Part shown: piece after piece, positions 18,013-26,539 of the stretch
How the letters are laid out: the number at the start of each line of letters is the position of its first letter
Position numbering within the stretch: the stretch's first letter is position 1
From: Dethiosulfatarculus sandiegensis
GTDB taxonomy: Bacteria; Desulfobacterota; Desulfarculia; Desulfarculales; Desulfarculaceae
Direction: 5' to 3'
NCBI RefSeq assembly: GCF_000931935.2
Contig: NZ_AZAC01000023.1
Coordinates: 1-64,000, forward strand
Length of the DNA: 64,000 bases
The notes under the pieces: generated by a model
Told to the model about the DNA's origin: nothing
What the model saw: the letters and a program-made list of their open reading frames with translations, nothing else
Database searches by the model: none
Program-made: the position numbers and the translations under genes

Positions 18013-18045
18013 TTGACTTTCAACAGCACCAAGGAGGAGGTTCCC

Positions 18046-19014
18046 ATGTCATTTCCCCGTATTGCGGCCATTTGCTGCCTTTTGGCCGCGGCCCTTTTTC
18101 TGGCCGCGCCGGCAAGCTACGCGGCTGACAAAACCAAGATAGGCGTGATCGCTTTTCAGATGTCTTCGGAAACCCACGCCCGCACAGCCAAGGCCGCTGA
18201 AAAGGCCGCAAAGGCCCTGGGTTGGGACGTCACCCTGCTCAACTCCAGGGGCTCTCTCACAGAACACGCCGCCCAGCTGGAAAACCTGATCCAGGCCAAG
18301 GTCAACGGAATTGTGGTCTGCATGGGTAAACCGGTTCAGTTCGACGGCCAGTTCGAGGCCGCCAAAAAGGCGGGCATCCCGGTCATAACTGTGATGAGCG
18401 GCACCAGCCCGCACACCCTGTTTGAAATCACGGTCAACGAGTACCAGGTCGGGGCCCAGGCCGCCCTTTATCTGCTTGGCTGCCTCAACTACCAGGGCAA
18501 CATCATGGCCCAGCGTTTTGAAAGCCACGTGGGCTGCCGCATCAGGGGCAAACTCCTGGATGTGGTTTTAAGCGAAAACAAGGCGGTCAAGGTGATCGGC
18601 AATCACACCATGGCCCGCACCAAATCCTGGCGCGAAGACGTCAAAAACGGCATGGAAGCCCTGATCCTGAAAAACCAGGGCAAATTCCAGGGCATCTGGG
18701 CCTCTTTTGATGCCCAGGCATTTATTATCGACGATATCCTGAGCCAGCAGGGCATTAAAAAAGGCGATATCGCCCTGGTCAGCATTGACGGCGGCCAGGA
18801 AGTCTTCCGCCGCATCAGGGACCCCAAAAGCCTGATGACGGCCACTGTGGCGATTCCCTTTGAGATCATGGGTGAAAAGGCTGTGGAATCCATGGATCAA
18901 ATCCTGAACCACGGTAAGACGAAAGAAGACCTGGTCCAGGGCCCCTACATGCTGCTCGACGCAGTGCTGGTGGACAAAAACAACGTCCCCGAAGAAGGTA
19001 AATGGCCCTTCTGA
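18046..19014 (+). CDS. Periplasmic sugar-binding protein of the ABC importer
   Basis: The protein of 322 residues has a signal peptide (SFPRIAAICCLLAAALFLAA followed by PASYAAD) and a type 1 periplasmic-binding fold with KTKIGVIAFQMSSETHART, AAQLENLIQAKVNGIVVCMG, KKAGIPVITVMSG and VSIDGGQEVFRRI. This is the RbsB/Peripla_BP_4 group that binds monosaccharides or related ligands. I chose the ATG at 18046 because AAGGAGGAGG ends five bases before it, while the upstream frame lacks a site. A strong hairpin follows the gene and probably raises the level of this protein over the ATPase. Confidence 0.9.
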   Translation: MSFPRIAAICCLLAAALFLAAPASYAADKTKIGVIAFQMSSETHARTAKAAEKAAKALGWDVTLLNSRGSLTEHAAQLENLIQAKVNGIVVCMGKPVQFDGQFEAAKKAGIPVITVMSGTSPHTLFEITVNEYQVGAQAALYLLGCLNYQGNIMAQRFESHVGCRIRGKLLDVVLSENKAVKVIGNHTMARTKSWREDVKNGMEALILKNQGKFQGIWASFDAQAFIIDDILSQQGIKKGDIALVSIDGGQEVFRRIRDPKSLMTATVAIPFEIMGEKAVESMDQILNHGKTKEDLVQGPYMLLDAVLVDKNNVPEEGKWPF

Positions 19015-19025
19015 TCTGAAAACGC

Positions 19026-19061
19026 CCCCTGCCGCCCCGGTCTTCAACCGGGCGGCAGGTT
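19026..19061 (+). other. Strong intercistronic hairpin after the binding-protein gene
   Basis: A CCTGCCGCCCCGG/CCGGGCGGCAGG stem of about 12 bp lies between the binding-protein and ATPase genes and is not followed by a T-run. Hairpins at this position usually protect the upstream mRNA and adjust stoichiometry. Confidence 0.6.
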
Positions 19062-19118
19062 GACAAAACAATTCAAACAGACTTTAAAATCACTGATTGA
19101 GTTTTTTAAGGAGAACAA

Positions 19119-19886
19119 GTGGACGCCCTGCTGGAAGTTAAGGGAATTCGCAAATATTACGGGGCGGTGAAGGCCCTCATAGGTGTGGATCTAAAAGTGC
19201 GCCCGGGCGAGGTGCTCGCCATCTGCGGCGACAACGGGGCAGGTAAGTCCACCTTGATCCGTATTGTTTCCGGTGCTGAGACCCAGACCCAAGGCTCCCT
19301 TTTTCTGCGGGGTGAAAAAGTGGAATTCCAAAGCCCTGCAGATGCCTTGCGCAAGGGAGTGGCCACCATATACCAGGATCTGGCCCTTGCCCCCAGGCTC
19401 ACCATTTATCAGAACGTATATATGGGCGCAGAACTTTTAAAGAATACCTTCCTGCCCATGGTCAAGGTTTTGGACAAACCCCAGATGAAAAAGCTGGCCG
19501 CCGGGTATCTCTCCAGGCTGAACGTAACGATCCAGGACCTCGAGGCCCCGGTGAACACCCTTTCCGGAGGCCAGCGCCAGGCGGTGGCCATCAGCCGGGC
19601 GCTTCGCTGGAACGCGGAACTCGTGATCATGGACGAGCCCACAGCCGCCCTGGGGGTCAAGGAGACCGCCCAGGTGCTGGAGCTGATCCGGCAGCTGAAT
19701 AAACAAGGCGTCACGGTAATCCTGATCAGCCACAATATGAAAGACGTTGTCTCTGTGGCCACCAGGGTGGCCATCATCAAGGGGGGACTCAAGGTGGGGG
19801 AATGCACAACCGAAGACCTCACCCCGGAGGAACTCTCCAATATGGTCATGACCGGTAATCTGGGAGACAAAAACCTGCTTAACTGA
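19119..19886 (+). CDS. ABC sugar transporter ATP-binding protein, single domain
   Basis: The 255-residue ATPase has Walker A GDNGAGKST (about 38-46), Q-loop YQDLAL, signature LSGGQRQAV (about 148-156), Walker B LVIMDEPTAAL and the switch His in ILISHNM. It is a single-domain protein of the FrcA/XylG-like kind rather than the tandem RbsA type. The GTG at 19119 is preceded by AAGGAG, six bases upstream. It is the last gene of the importer and is followed by a terminator that is a variant of the dispersed repeat. Confidence 0.9.
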   Translation: MDALLEVKGIRKYYGAVKALIGVDLKVRPGEVLAICGDNGAGKSTLIRIVSGAETQTQGSLFLRGEKVEFQSPADALRKGVATIYQDLALAPRLTIYQNVYMGAELLKNTFLPMVKVLDKPQMKKLAAGYLSRLNVTIQDLEAPVNTLSGGQRQAVAISRALRWNAELVIMDEPTAALGVKETAQVLELIRQLNKQGVTVILISHNMKDVVSVATRVAIIKGGLKVGECTTEDLTPEELSNMVMTGNLGDKNLLN

Positions 19887-19916
19887 CCCAAGCCCCCCAA
19901 AAAAAGCGTTAAAGAC

Positions 19917-19982
19917 ACCGGGCCGTCATTGGAACACCCAAATTTTCAAAAATCAGGGGTGCATCCTTGGCCCGGTTTTTTT
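19917..19982 (+). terminator. Terminator made from the dispersed repeat hairpin (copy B)
   Basis: The outer stem ACCGGGCC/GGCCCGGT is followed by seven T. Inside it lie GTCATTGG, AAATTTTCAAAAATC and AGGGGTGCATCCTT. These align with the outer hairpin module of repeat copy A and, in the same orientation, with the end of copy C. It terminates the FGGY/BtpA/ABC operon. Confidence 0.8.
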
Positions 19983-20185
19983 ATCAATTTCCATGTCTGT
20001 TATTGGTACGACCGATAACCCCAATCGCTACAAAGCCCATCTGGCAAACAAAACCTCAAAAAAACACCTCTTTTTTTACGTAAAACAGAATTAGACTCTA
20101 AAATTATATTACAAAATGGATAGTTATCTAAAAAGTTCCAAGTTTGAGGCCATGTCATTTCTTGCTTGACTAGGGATTAAACTTC

Positions 20186-20207
20186 ACCATAATAACGTGA
20201 TTATGGT
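20186..20207. promoter_or_regulatory. Operator-like inverted repeat overlapping a GntR gene start
   Basis: A perfect 8-bp inverted repeat, ACCATAAT and ATTATGGT, with a 6-base centre overlaps the GTG start at 20197. It is a plausible autoregulatory site for the FadR-type product, whose relatives bind short ACCA/TGGT-bounded dyads. Confidence 0.45.
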
Positions 20208-20982
20208 AGGACCAAACAAATATACCGCTCCCCAAAGCAAACCGGAGACAGTCTTCCACCCGGCCAATCCTGGCAGTGTGTATGCGGATATACTGGCCCA
20301 GGTGGAAGAAGCCATTGTAACCGGCACTTTTAAACCGGGAGACAAACTCCCTCCGGAAAGGGAGATGCAGCAGGTCTTCGACTGTAGCCGGGGACCGGTG
20401 CGCGAGGCTCTGAAGACCCTGGAGCAAAAAGGTCTTTTAACCATAAAAAACGGCCCCAGGGGAGGGGCGGTGGTCAGGTCTTTGGGCACCAGGCAGTTGC
20501 GGGACAGTCTGGGACTTTTGATACGCAATAAAAAAGTGCCGCCCTCCAGGCTGGCCGAGTTCAGGGAGGCGGTGGAAGGTGCGGCCGGCGGCCTGGCCGC
20601 TCAGCGCATTTCCCAAACCGAACAAAAAAAATTAAAAGATATGTTTCGGGAAATGGCTCTCCTGGCCAAGGGGGGCGATGCCCCGGACTTCTGGGCCATG
20701 GAAAGAAAGATGCATTGCGAGCTGGCCAAGGCCTCGGGCAACCTGATGTTTGAATGGGTTCTCACCTCCATACACCAGGAGCTGCCTTCATACGGAGACC
20801 TTTATCCCAGCGCTCAAAAGGGAATCGCCGAATCCCTGGACCATTGGAAAAACCTCTTGAAGGCCATTGACCAGGGAGACATCATGCTGGCGGCTTCACT
20901 CTCCAGGCTGCATGTCAGGCTTTCCCATATGCAACATCATCTTACAAAGGACGATTCCCGAGAAGGGCTGAAAAATTCTTGA
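20197..20982 (+). CDS. GntR/FadR-family transcriptional regulator
   Basis: The 261-residue regulator has a winged helix (about 25-95; GTFKPGDKLPPEREMQQVF then CSRGPVREALKTLEQKGL, with GPRGGAVV) and an all-helical FCD ligand domain (about 115-245). In FCD domains a metal ion is usually held by Asp and His residues; EFREAVEG, HCELAKASGN and the C-terminal HVRLSH are in the expected places. It lies 95 bases before glyA on the same strand but may be a separate unit. The GTG at 20197 or the ATG at 20203 is the start; neither has a strong ribosome site. The ligand is unknown. Confidence 0.85.
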   Translation: MIMVGPNKYTAPQSKPETVFHPANPGSVYADILAQVEEAIVTGTFKPGDKLPPEREMQQVFDCSRGPVREALKTLEQKGLLTIKNGPRGGAVVRSLGTRQLRDSLGLLIRNKKVPPSRLAEFREAVEGAAGGLAAQRISQTEQKKLKDMFREMALLAKGGDAPDFWAMERKMHCELAKASGNLMFEWVLTSIHQELPSYGDLYPSAQKGIAESLDHWKNLLKAIDQGDIMLAASLSRLHVRLSHMQHHLTKDDSREGLKNS

Positions 20983-21077
20983 AAAACCGGTCGCCAAAAA
21001 ACAGGCGGCCAGTAAATATATGACACATCAGGCCAAGGGCCTGTTGCAAGAAGAACCCAGTTCAAAGGAAACCTGAA

Positions 21078-22346
21078 ATGTCCAAATCAGCAGTTAACCA
21101 AAGCATGCTTGCCCCGATCGCCCAAGTTGATCCTGAGATCGCAGAGTTGATCGTAAAAGAAGACCAAAGACAGGATCAAGGCATAGAGCTTATTGCCTCT
21201 GAAAACATCACCTCCCTGGCAGTGCGCCAGGCCCAGGGCTCCGGCCTTACCAACAAATACGCCGAGGGCTATCCCCACAGGCGCTATTACGGCGGCTGCG
21301 AAGTAGTGGATGAGGTGGAAGACCTGGCCCGGGATCGGGTCAAGGACCTGTTCGGCGCTGAATATGCCAACGTGCAGCCCCATTCCGGCAGCCAGGCCAA
21401 CATGAGCGTGTATTTCAGTTATTGCCAGCCCGGAGACACCATCCTGGCCATGGATCTGGCCCACGGCGGGCACCTGACCCATGGGGCCAAGGTTTCTTTT
21501 TCCGGCCGGATCTATAATTTCGTGCATTACGGCCTGAACCCGGAGACCGAGGCCCTGGATTACGACCAGATCAGGGCCATGGCCAAGAAACACCAGCCCA
21601 AGTTGATCGTCACCGGCGCCAGCGCCTACTCCCGCATTATCGACTTTGCCGAGTTCCGCAAAATCGCGGACGAAGTCGGCGCGGCCCTGATGGTGGACAT
21701 GGCCCACATCAGCGGCCTGGTGGCCACGGGACATCATCCCTCGCCTGTACCGCATGCGGATTTTGTGACCTCCACAACCCACAAAACCCTGCGCGGCCCC
21801 AGGGGCGGTTTTGTACTGGCCAAGGCCGAGTACGGCAAAAAAATCAACAGCCAGGTCTTCCCGGGCATCCAGGGCGGACCTTTGATGCATGTAATCGCGG
21901 CCAAGGCAGTGGCCTTTAAACTGGCTGCCGAGCCTGAATTCAAGGATTACATGGAGCAGGTGGTCAAAAATGCGGCGGCCATGGCCAATGAACTGGCTGC
22001 CAAGGGCCTGCGCCTGGTCAGCGGCGGCACAGACAACCACATGGTCCTGGTTGATGTCACTCCCCTTGGCTTGAACGGCAAGGAAGCGGAGGATCTTTTG
22101 GGCTCAGTGGGCATCACGGTGAACAAAAACGCCATTCCCTTTGACCAGAAGCCCCCCAGCCTGGCCTCCGGCCTGCGCCTGGGCTCTCCGGCCGCAACCA
22201 CCAGGGGCTTTAAAGAGGCTGAGATGGTCACCACCTCCCGCCTTATAGCAGAGGCCTTGGGCAATCCTGAATCAGCCGGGATCAAGGAAAAAGTCCACGC
22301 GGAAGTCTTGGAACTTTGCAAAAAGTTCCCCTTGTCCGACGACTGA
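21078..22346 (+). CDS. glyA: Serine hydroxymethyltransferase
   Basis: The 422-residue PLP enzyme interconverts serine and glycine while moving a one-carbon unit to tetrahydrofolate. The PLP lysine is K236 in [15 protein letters not shown]. Other hallmarks are [52 protein letters not shown] and [13 protein letters not shown]. The length is normal and no key residue is missing. The ATG follows AAAGGAAACCTGAA. It stands downstream of a GntR gene and ends at a strong terminator. I see no glycine riboswitch in the 95-base leader. Confidence 0.95.
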   Translation: MSKSAVNQSMLAPIAQVDPEIAELIVKEDQRQDQGIELIASENITSLAVRQAQGSGLTNKYAEGYPHRRYYGGCEVVDEVEDLARDRVKDLFGAEYANVQPHSGSQANMSVYFSYCQPGDTILAMDLAHGGHLTHGAKVSFSGRIYNFVHYGLNPETEALDYDQIRAMAKKHQPKLIVTGASAYSRIIDFAEFRKIADEVGAALMVDMAHISGLVATGHHPSPVPHADFVTSTTHKTLRGPRGGFVLAKAEYGKKINSQVFPGIQGGPLMHVIAAKAVAFKLAAEPEFKDYMEQVVKNAAAMANELAAKGLRLVSGGTDNHMVLVDVTPLGLNGKEAEDLLGSVGITVNKNAIPFDQKPPSLASGLRLGSPAATTRGFKEAEMVTTSRLIAEALGNPESAGIKEKVHAEVLELCKKFPLSDD

Positions 22347-22358
22347 CAGCCGACTCAT

Positions 22359-22400
22359 AAAAGAGCGGGAAGCGTCTTTAAGGCGCTTCCCGCTCTTTGA
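22359..22400. terminator. Bidirectional terminator between glyA and the metal-binding protein gene
   Basis: A 15-bp AAAGAGCGGGAAGCG/CGCTTCCCGCTCTTT hairpin separates two convergent genes. Confidence 0.9.
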
Positions 22401-22418
22401 CATTCGATTTTCGACAGC

Positions 22419-22667
22419 CTAGTGACAGCACGGTCCCTTTTTGCCAAATTGCTTTTCATTGGAGCGGGCCACTCTGTCCAGCCATCTTCCCCACCTGCCC
22501 TTTTCCGGCTGACAGGAACATCTACTTTGCAGGAACTTGTCACGGCAGGATTCAGAGCAGAAATACTTCTCCTTGCCTTCCCAACGCAGAGTACGCGGTC
22601 TGGATTGCGGGTCAACCTGCATCATGCAGATGGGGCAAGTTACCTTGGACCGGTTTTTAATTCTCAT
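22419..22667 (-). CDS. Small YHS/TRASH-like metal-binding protein
   Basis: The 82-residue protein has CPICMMQVDP near its start and YFCSESCRDKF about 25 residues later, followed by C-S-C and a C-terminal GPCCH. The CXXC...FCSxxC pattern is that of YHS/TRASH metal-binding domains, which occur in copper or heavy-metal handling proteins. The ATG at 22667 has GGAGG five bases upstream, so the upstream in-frame TTG is not needed. It is followed by the terminator shared with glyA. A role in metal trafficking is inferred from the motif only. Confidence 0.7.
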   Translation of the reverse strand: MRIKNRSKVTCPICMMQVDPQSRPRTLRWEGKEKYFCSESCRDKFLQSRCSCQPEKGRWGRWLDRVARSNEKQFGKKGPCCH

Positions 22668-22744
22668 AACATCCTCCAAGCCCCGCCTCTTTAACGAAGT
22701 TTATCTCTCTGGATGCACCTTCTGACGCCTGTTAACCCTAACCT

Positions 22745-23053
22745 TCAGGATTCTTCTGTCTGGCCGGGGTTTTCATCCCCCTGCCATCCGGGTCGGCGCG
22801 ATTCGGGCCGGGTCCTATATTCCTGTCTCTGATCATATCCCGGTGCGTAATAACGCCCATAGTGGTGATCTTGCGGGTTTTCGTTGCGCCAATATCCCAT
22901 CTGCTCACCCGGTCTGTGATAGCCGTATCCTCCAGGGCCTCCACAATAGCCGCCTCCCCTGAGGCCGTAGCCATCGGCCCAGGCGCCGTTGCTTATTAAC
23001 AGAGCCGCCGCAGCCAATACCAAACTCCCTGTAATTGCAAATATTCTTTTCAT
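22745..23053 (-). CDS. Small secreted Gly/Tyr-rich protein
   Basis: The 102-residue product has a signal peptide (KRIFAITGSLVLAAAALLIS, cut probable after AWA) and a low-complexity mature part rich in Gly, Tyr, Arg and Pro with GYGLRGGGYCGG and GGYGYHRPGE. I know no enzyme with this composition; small exported proteins of this style are common but uncharacterised. The ATG at 23053 follows AAGGAGGTGACC, an excellent ribosome site, and lies in frame after a weaker GTG. The neighbour at 22419 may share the transcript. Confidence 0.65.
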   Translation of the reverse strand: MKRIFAITGSLVLAAAALLISNGAWADGYGLRGGGYCGGPGGYGYHRPGEQMGYWRNENPQDHHYGRYYAPGYDQRQEYRTRPESRRPGWQGDENPGQTEES

Positions 23054-23221
23054 GGTCACCTCCTTGATCGTTTTGTAGTCATTATCAGAGCAATAACCAT
23101 GCCTTTTTTCCCGGAAAACGGCCCCCTGCTTATTTCCTAGTTTAATAATAGGGCTTAAACGCCTTTCATTCCACCTTCCCGCTCTTTTTTTATTTCAAAT
23201 GCCTGTAAATAAATTTCGCAG

Positions 23222-23381
23222 TTACGAAAACTTCGGGTAACTATTTCTCAAACCGGCATTCGACTACTCAAACCAGGATGCGAAAAGCTCCCCGGTTGTT
23301 ATTGAGAAAATGCCGTGACAGGAGCAAGACGGAAAGAGATTCGGCCTGAACCAGGGGCTTTCCATGGTCCAGGCCGTTTTT
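23222..23381 (+). ncRNA. Candidate small RNA ending in a strong terminator
   Basis: A CGGCCTGAACC/GGTCCAGGCCG hairpin (23342-23376) followed by TTTTT stands on the plus strand in a gap between two minus-strand genes, so no known coding transcript needs it. Upstream, TTTCTCAA and TTGAGAAA, and CGGCAT and ATGCCG, can form mutually exclusive pairs. I see no clear promoter or reading frame. This is a weak proposal. Confidence 0.25.
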
Positions 23382-23522
23382 GCATACACAGAATTAACTT
23401 TTAACCTGCCTTGGCCGGTTGCTTTATATCAGATCAAGAAGCCGCGGAGGCCGCTCATATGTTCCTGATCTTAAGAATTTTTTACCCGTCAGGCTTAAAT
23501 TGGCGACCTGCCGGAGGTCTCA

Positions 23523-24515
23523 TTACCTGAAATAGGCGTCTATGCGGTCTTTGACGTTCTTTTGCAGGTTGCGATACCAAAACGCGAAATCAAACTTGTG
23601 CAGCACGCCCTGGGGGAAATGCCCTATTTCCAGTTTTTCCGGCGGGGTGGTGACCAGGACCCCATTCTTCCGATCTATCTGCGCACCGGTATAGTGAGGC
23701 ACTTCGCGCAGCACCTTGCCCCTGAAGTCATCGAAAAACACGGCCCCCATATTTTGATCCTTGTCCGCCGGAGTCTCGTCGGTTCTCCAGTTGAGGGGAT
23801 TGATGCAGATAGCACCGGGACGCAACACCGGCGAGCCCGTTGCTCCGGGAGCCTGGGTGTTCCAGGAGATGATCACGCCTGTGTCGTCCGCCTTTTGCGC
23901 AGGCTTGAGCCAGGGGTATTGTTGCAAGTCCTTGCCTGTCACGGAGTAGCCTATCACGTAAGCCGCCACGAGCTGCTTTTGCAGTTTCGGATCCTTGAAC
24001 CGGCTGCGTAGAAGATCCAGCATCACCACGGATCCCTGGCTATGGGATGCGAGGATAAACGGCCGCCCCTGGTTCAGAAAATTCAAATAGTAGTCAAAAG
24101 CCCGGTGTATGTCGTCCGCCCCTATGCGGAAATAGGAATTCAGCATAGTGTCCTCGGTGGGGTCCAGACATGTGAAGGAAACCTGACGGTAATAGGGTGC
24201 AAACAAGTTGGCGGAGTTGGAAAAGACTCCGGCCTGGGCCTTGAGCAGACCCTGCACATCCGCGCGCAGCTCCTGGTTGAAAACGTCCATGTTTTTGGGA
24301 TAGGCATCGGGATAAATGGTGGGGTACACATAAAACACGTCCACTTTCTTATCCGGGTGCGCGGGTCTGGATGCCCAGCTTATCTCCTTGCTGTAATCCG
24401 GACAGGCCGGGACACAATCCGCATTTTTAGCCGTTTTGTCTTGTGCGGCATAGGCTGCACCACACAGGCAAAGGCAAAACAGAGAAATAAAAATTCCTGT
24501 CCAGATACTTCGCAT
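23523..24515 (-). CDS. DUF3089 family secreted alpha/beta hydrolase
   Basis: The 330-residue protein has a signal peptide (RSIWTGIFISLFCLCLCGAA, then YAAQ) and a DUF3089-type alpha/beta-hydrolase body. The nucleophile elbow is ASHSQGS near residue 157, preceded by the DVFYVYPTIY segment (about 58-67) typical of the family. Later segments are AAYVIGY and GAICINPLNW. The substrate is unknown; DUF3089 proteins are thought to be lipase- or esterase-like. It stands alone on the minus strand. Two Cys in DCVPACPD near the mature N-terminus could form a disulfide. Confidence 0.8.
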   Translation of the reverse strand: MRSIWTGIFISLFCLCLCGAAYAAQDKTAKNADCVPACPDYSKEISWASRPAHPDKKVDVFYVYPTIYPDAYPKNMDVFNQELRADVQGLLKAQAGVFSNSANLFAPYYRQVSFTCLDPTEDTMLNSYFRIGADDIHRAFDYYLNFLNQGRPFILASHSQGSVVMLDLLRSRFKDPKLQKQLVAAYVIGYSVTGKDLQQYPWLKPAQKADDTGVIISWNTQAPGATGSPVLRPGAICINPLNWRTDETPADKDQNMGAVFFDDFRGKVLREVPHYTGAQIDRKNGVLVTTPPEKLEIGHFPQGVLHKFDFAFWYRNLQKNVKDRIDAYFR

Positions 24516-25002
24516 ACTTTTTTCTCCTTATTGATTATCAAGCCTGACCATACAAACAAAAGGCGGCATAAGGGACAATTCAACCGGGATTACGCGGCAA
24601 CGGCAGCTTTGGGCGGTTTGGATGGCCCCTAGACAAAACGAGCAACCACTACCACGCATCCTCCTTTTGCTCCAAGGTTGCAAATTAAATATATACATCT
24701 AATATGACTTTTAAATCGGATAGATATATTGCCCACAGCATTACCAAACAATAGTAAAACACTACACCGCTCACCGTCAATCATCACCGTGGTTCCAGTT
24801 CAATACGTGACCGGCATTGCCTCAAATTGGCGTGACAAAGAAAAACAAAGACACCGGCCCCATCACCCTCTGGCAGACGAGCATTACCTTGTGATGTTTT
24901 TTAACCTGCCTTGTTTGTCAGGAAAGTTGCCGTCTGCCGGACAGGGCTTGAAACTGTCGAACCAGATGCCAACGGAGTTCTTTGGAGCCCAAAAGCAGGC
25001 CT
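24516..25002. other. Intergenic region, no gene seen
   Basis: This 487-base stretch lies upstream of the DUF3089 gene and downstream of the sigma-54 regulator gene, both on the minus strand. It includes an AT-rich segment (about 24670-24730) that could hold the DUF3089 promoter. I see no convincing reading frame, repeat copy or terminator. Confidence 0.4.
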
Positions 25003-26403
25003 TTACTTGCGCAGGCGGGGGGCTCCGTGTTTATTCAAAAGGGCATGCATACGGGATTCAGACAACCCCGCTATCTTGGCCGCTTCCTTTACCTTGCCAT
25101 TGGTGTGGACCATCAAATTGCGCAGGTAGGTGGCATCCATCTCCGCCCGGTAATCTCTTATGCTTGGTATTTTTCCTTGTGAAAAGGCGGGCTGAGGTAT
25201 TGAAGCACATTCCTGTGATGAGGTCTTTTCAGACTGGGGCAAACCGCTCAGACGAAGGTGGGCAGGCAGATGAAGGGGATAGAGGGTCGGCGAATCCAGA
25301 GCCTGGGCCAAGGCGGTCTCCAAGGTGTTTTTCAATTCCCTTACATTACCCGGCCAATCGTATTGCTCCAGGCAATCCAGAAACTCGGGGGAAAACCCCT
25401 TTATCGGTTTGTTCTGTTCTTTACAGTTTCGGGCAATATAGTGCAGGGTCAGCTCATAGATATCCTGACGGCGATGACTTAAATCCGGGACATTAATGCG
25501 CATGGCCCCCAAACGGTACAAAAGGTCGGAGCGAAAACCACCCAGAGCGGCCAATTCACCCAGATCCCGGTTGGTGGCGGCCAGCAGGCGGAAATCGCTT
25601 TTTCTCTCCTTTTTACTTCCCACCGGACGGTAACAATGTTCCTGCAAAACCCGTAAAAAGGCCTTTTGCATGGCAAGAGGCAGCTCCCCCACCTCATCCA
25701 AAAATAAAACACCCTGATGGGCATGACCGACCAGTCCGCCAGCGTCATGATCAGCGCCGGTGAAAGATCCCTTTACATGACCGAACAAAAGGCTCTCCAC
25801 CAGAGTCTCGGGCAGGGCCGCACAATCCACCACCACAAACTCGTTCTGCGCGCGGGAGCTGTTTTCATGAATAACCCTGGCCATGAGCTCCTTGCCCACC
25901 CCGGTGGAGCCGGTCAGCAAAACTCCGGCCTCGCTGGCCGCGGCCTGGACCACCTGGTTAAGGCATTGCTTAATGGCCGGGGAACTGCCTATGACCTTGT
26001 CGGACTTCAAAAGAAACTTTCGCTGGTTTGCCTTTTTTTCCTCTCGGTATTGCAACACCCTGGTCAGGGACAAGGCGAGACCTGCCATGCTCAAGGGCTT
26101 TTGCACAAAATCCCAGGCCCCGTATTTAAAAGCTTTTTCCGCACCGTCCGGGTCACCCGCTCCGGTTATGATCACGACTTCCGGGCGCCCCGGCATCTCC
26201 CGTAATTTGGGCAACACATTGAGGCCATGACCATCAGGCAGGTTAAGGTCCAAAAAAACCACATCAAACCGGCCCTTGCGGGCAAGTTCCAGCCCCTCGC
26301 TCAAACACCCCCCTGTTGTGGTTTCATGTCCCAGACGGGTCATTTTGGCGGCTACAAGTTCGCAGATGGAATTATCGTCATCAATAATCAGAACTTTAGC
26401 CAT
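25003..26403 (-). CDS. Sigma-54-dependent response regulator (NtrC family)
   Basis: The 466-residue protein has a receiver (about 1-120; IDDD at 7-10, acceptor D52, Lys in QKP), a sigma-54 AAA+ domain (Walker A GSTGVGKE at about 165, Walker B VLFLDEVGE) and a Fis-type helix-turn-helix (VKEAAKIAGLSESRMHALL). The sigma-54 contact loop reads GSFTGA instead of the usual GAFTGA. The ATG at 26403, MAKVLIIDDD, fits the receiver start; the longer upstream frame runs over the end of the HD-GYP gene. It is the last gene of a three-gene signalling group and a clear paralogue of the gene at 51299. Confidence 0.9.
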   Translation of the reverse strand: MAKVLIIDDDNSICELVAAKMTRLGHETTTGGCLSEGLELARKGRFDVVFLDLNLPDGHGLNVLPKLREMPGRPEVVIITGAGDPDGAEKAFKYGAWDFVQKPLSMAGLALSLTRVLQYREEKKANQRKFLLKSDKVIGSSPAIKQCLNQVVQAAASEAGVLLTGSTGVGKELMARVIHENSSRAQNEFVVVDCAALPETLVESLLFGHVKGSFTGADHDAGGLVGHAHQGVLFLDEVGELPLAMQKAFLRVLQEHCYRPVGSKKERKSDFRLLAATNRDLGELAALGGFRSDLLYRLGAMRINVPDLSHRRQDIYELTLHYIARNCKEQNKPIKGFSPEFLDCLEQYDWPGNVRELKNTLETALAQALDSPTLYPLHLPAHLRLSGLPQSEKTSSQECASIPQPAFSQGKIPSIRDYRAEMDATYLRNLMVHTNGKVKEAAKIAGLSESRMHALLNKHGAPRLRK

Positions 26404-26539
26404 CAGGCACACCTGTTTTGGAAATAAGATAAGGAAACTTACGACCGGAACACGCCAGTAGGAACCAGGCTCTTGTTTAACTGTAAGCAGAAAAAATGTG
26501 AGATCAAAACCAGTCAATCCAACTGGGCATTTCCCGCCC

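Noticed and set aside
20983..21077. Glycine riboswitch upstream of glyA
   Set aside because: The leader is under 100 bases and shows only a short GGCC-type hairpin, none of the conserved glycine aptamer parts.
21087..22040. 317-codon open frame on the minus strand
   Set aside because: Antisense shadow of glyA without motifs or a ribosome site.
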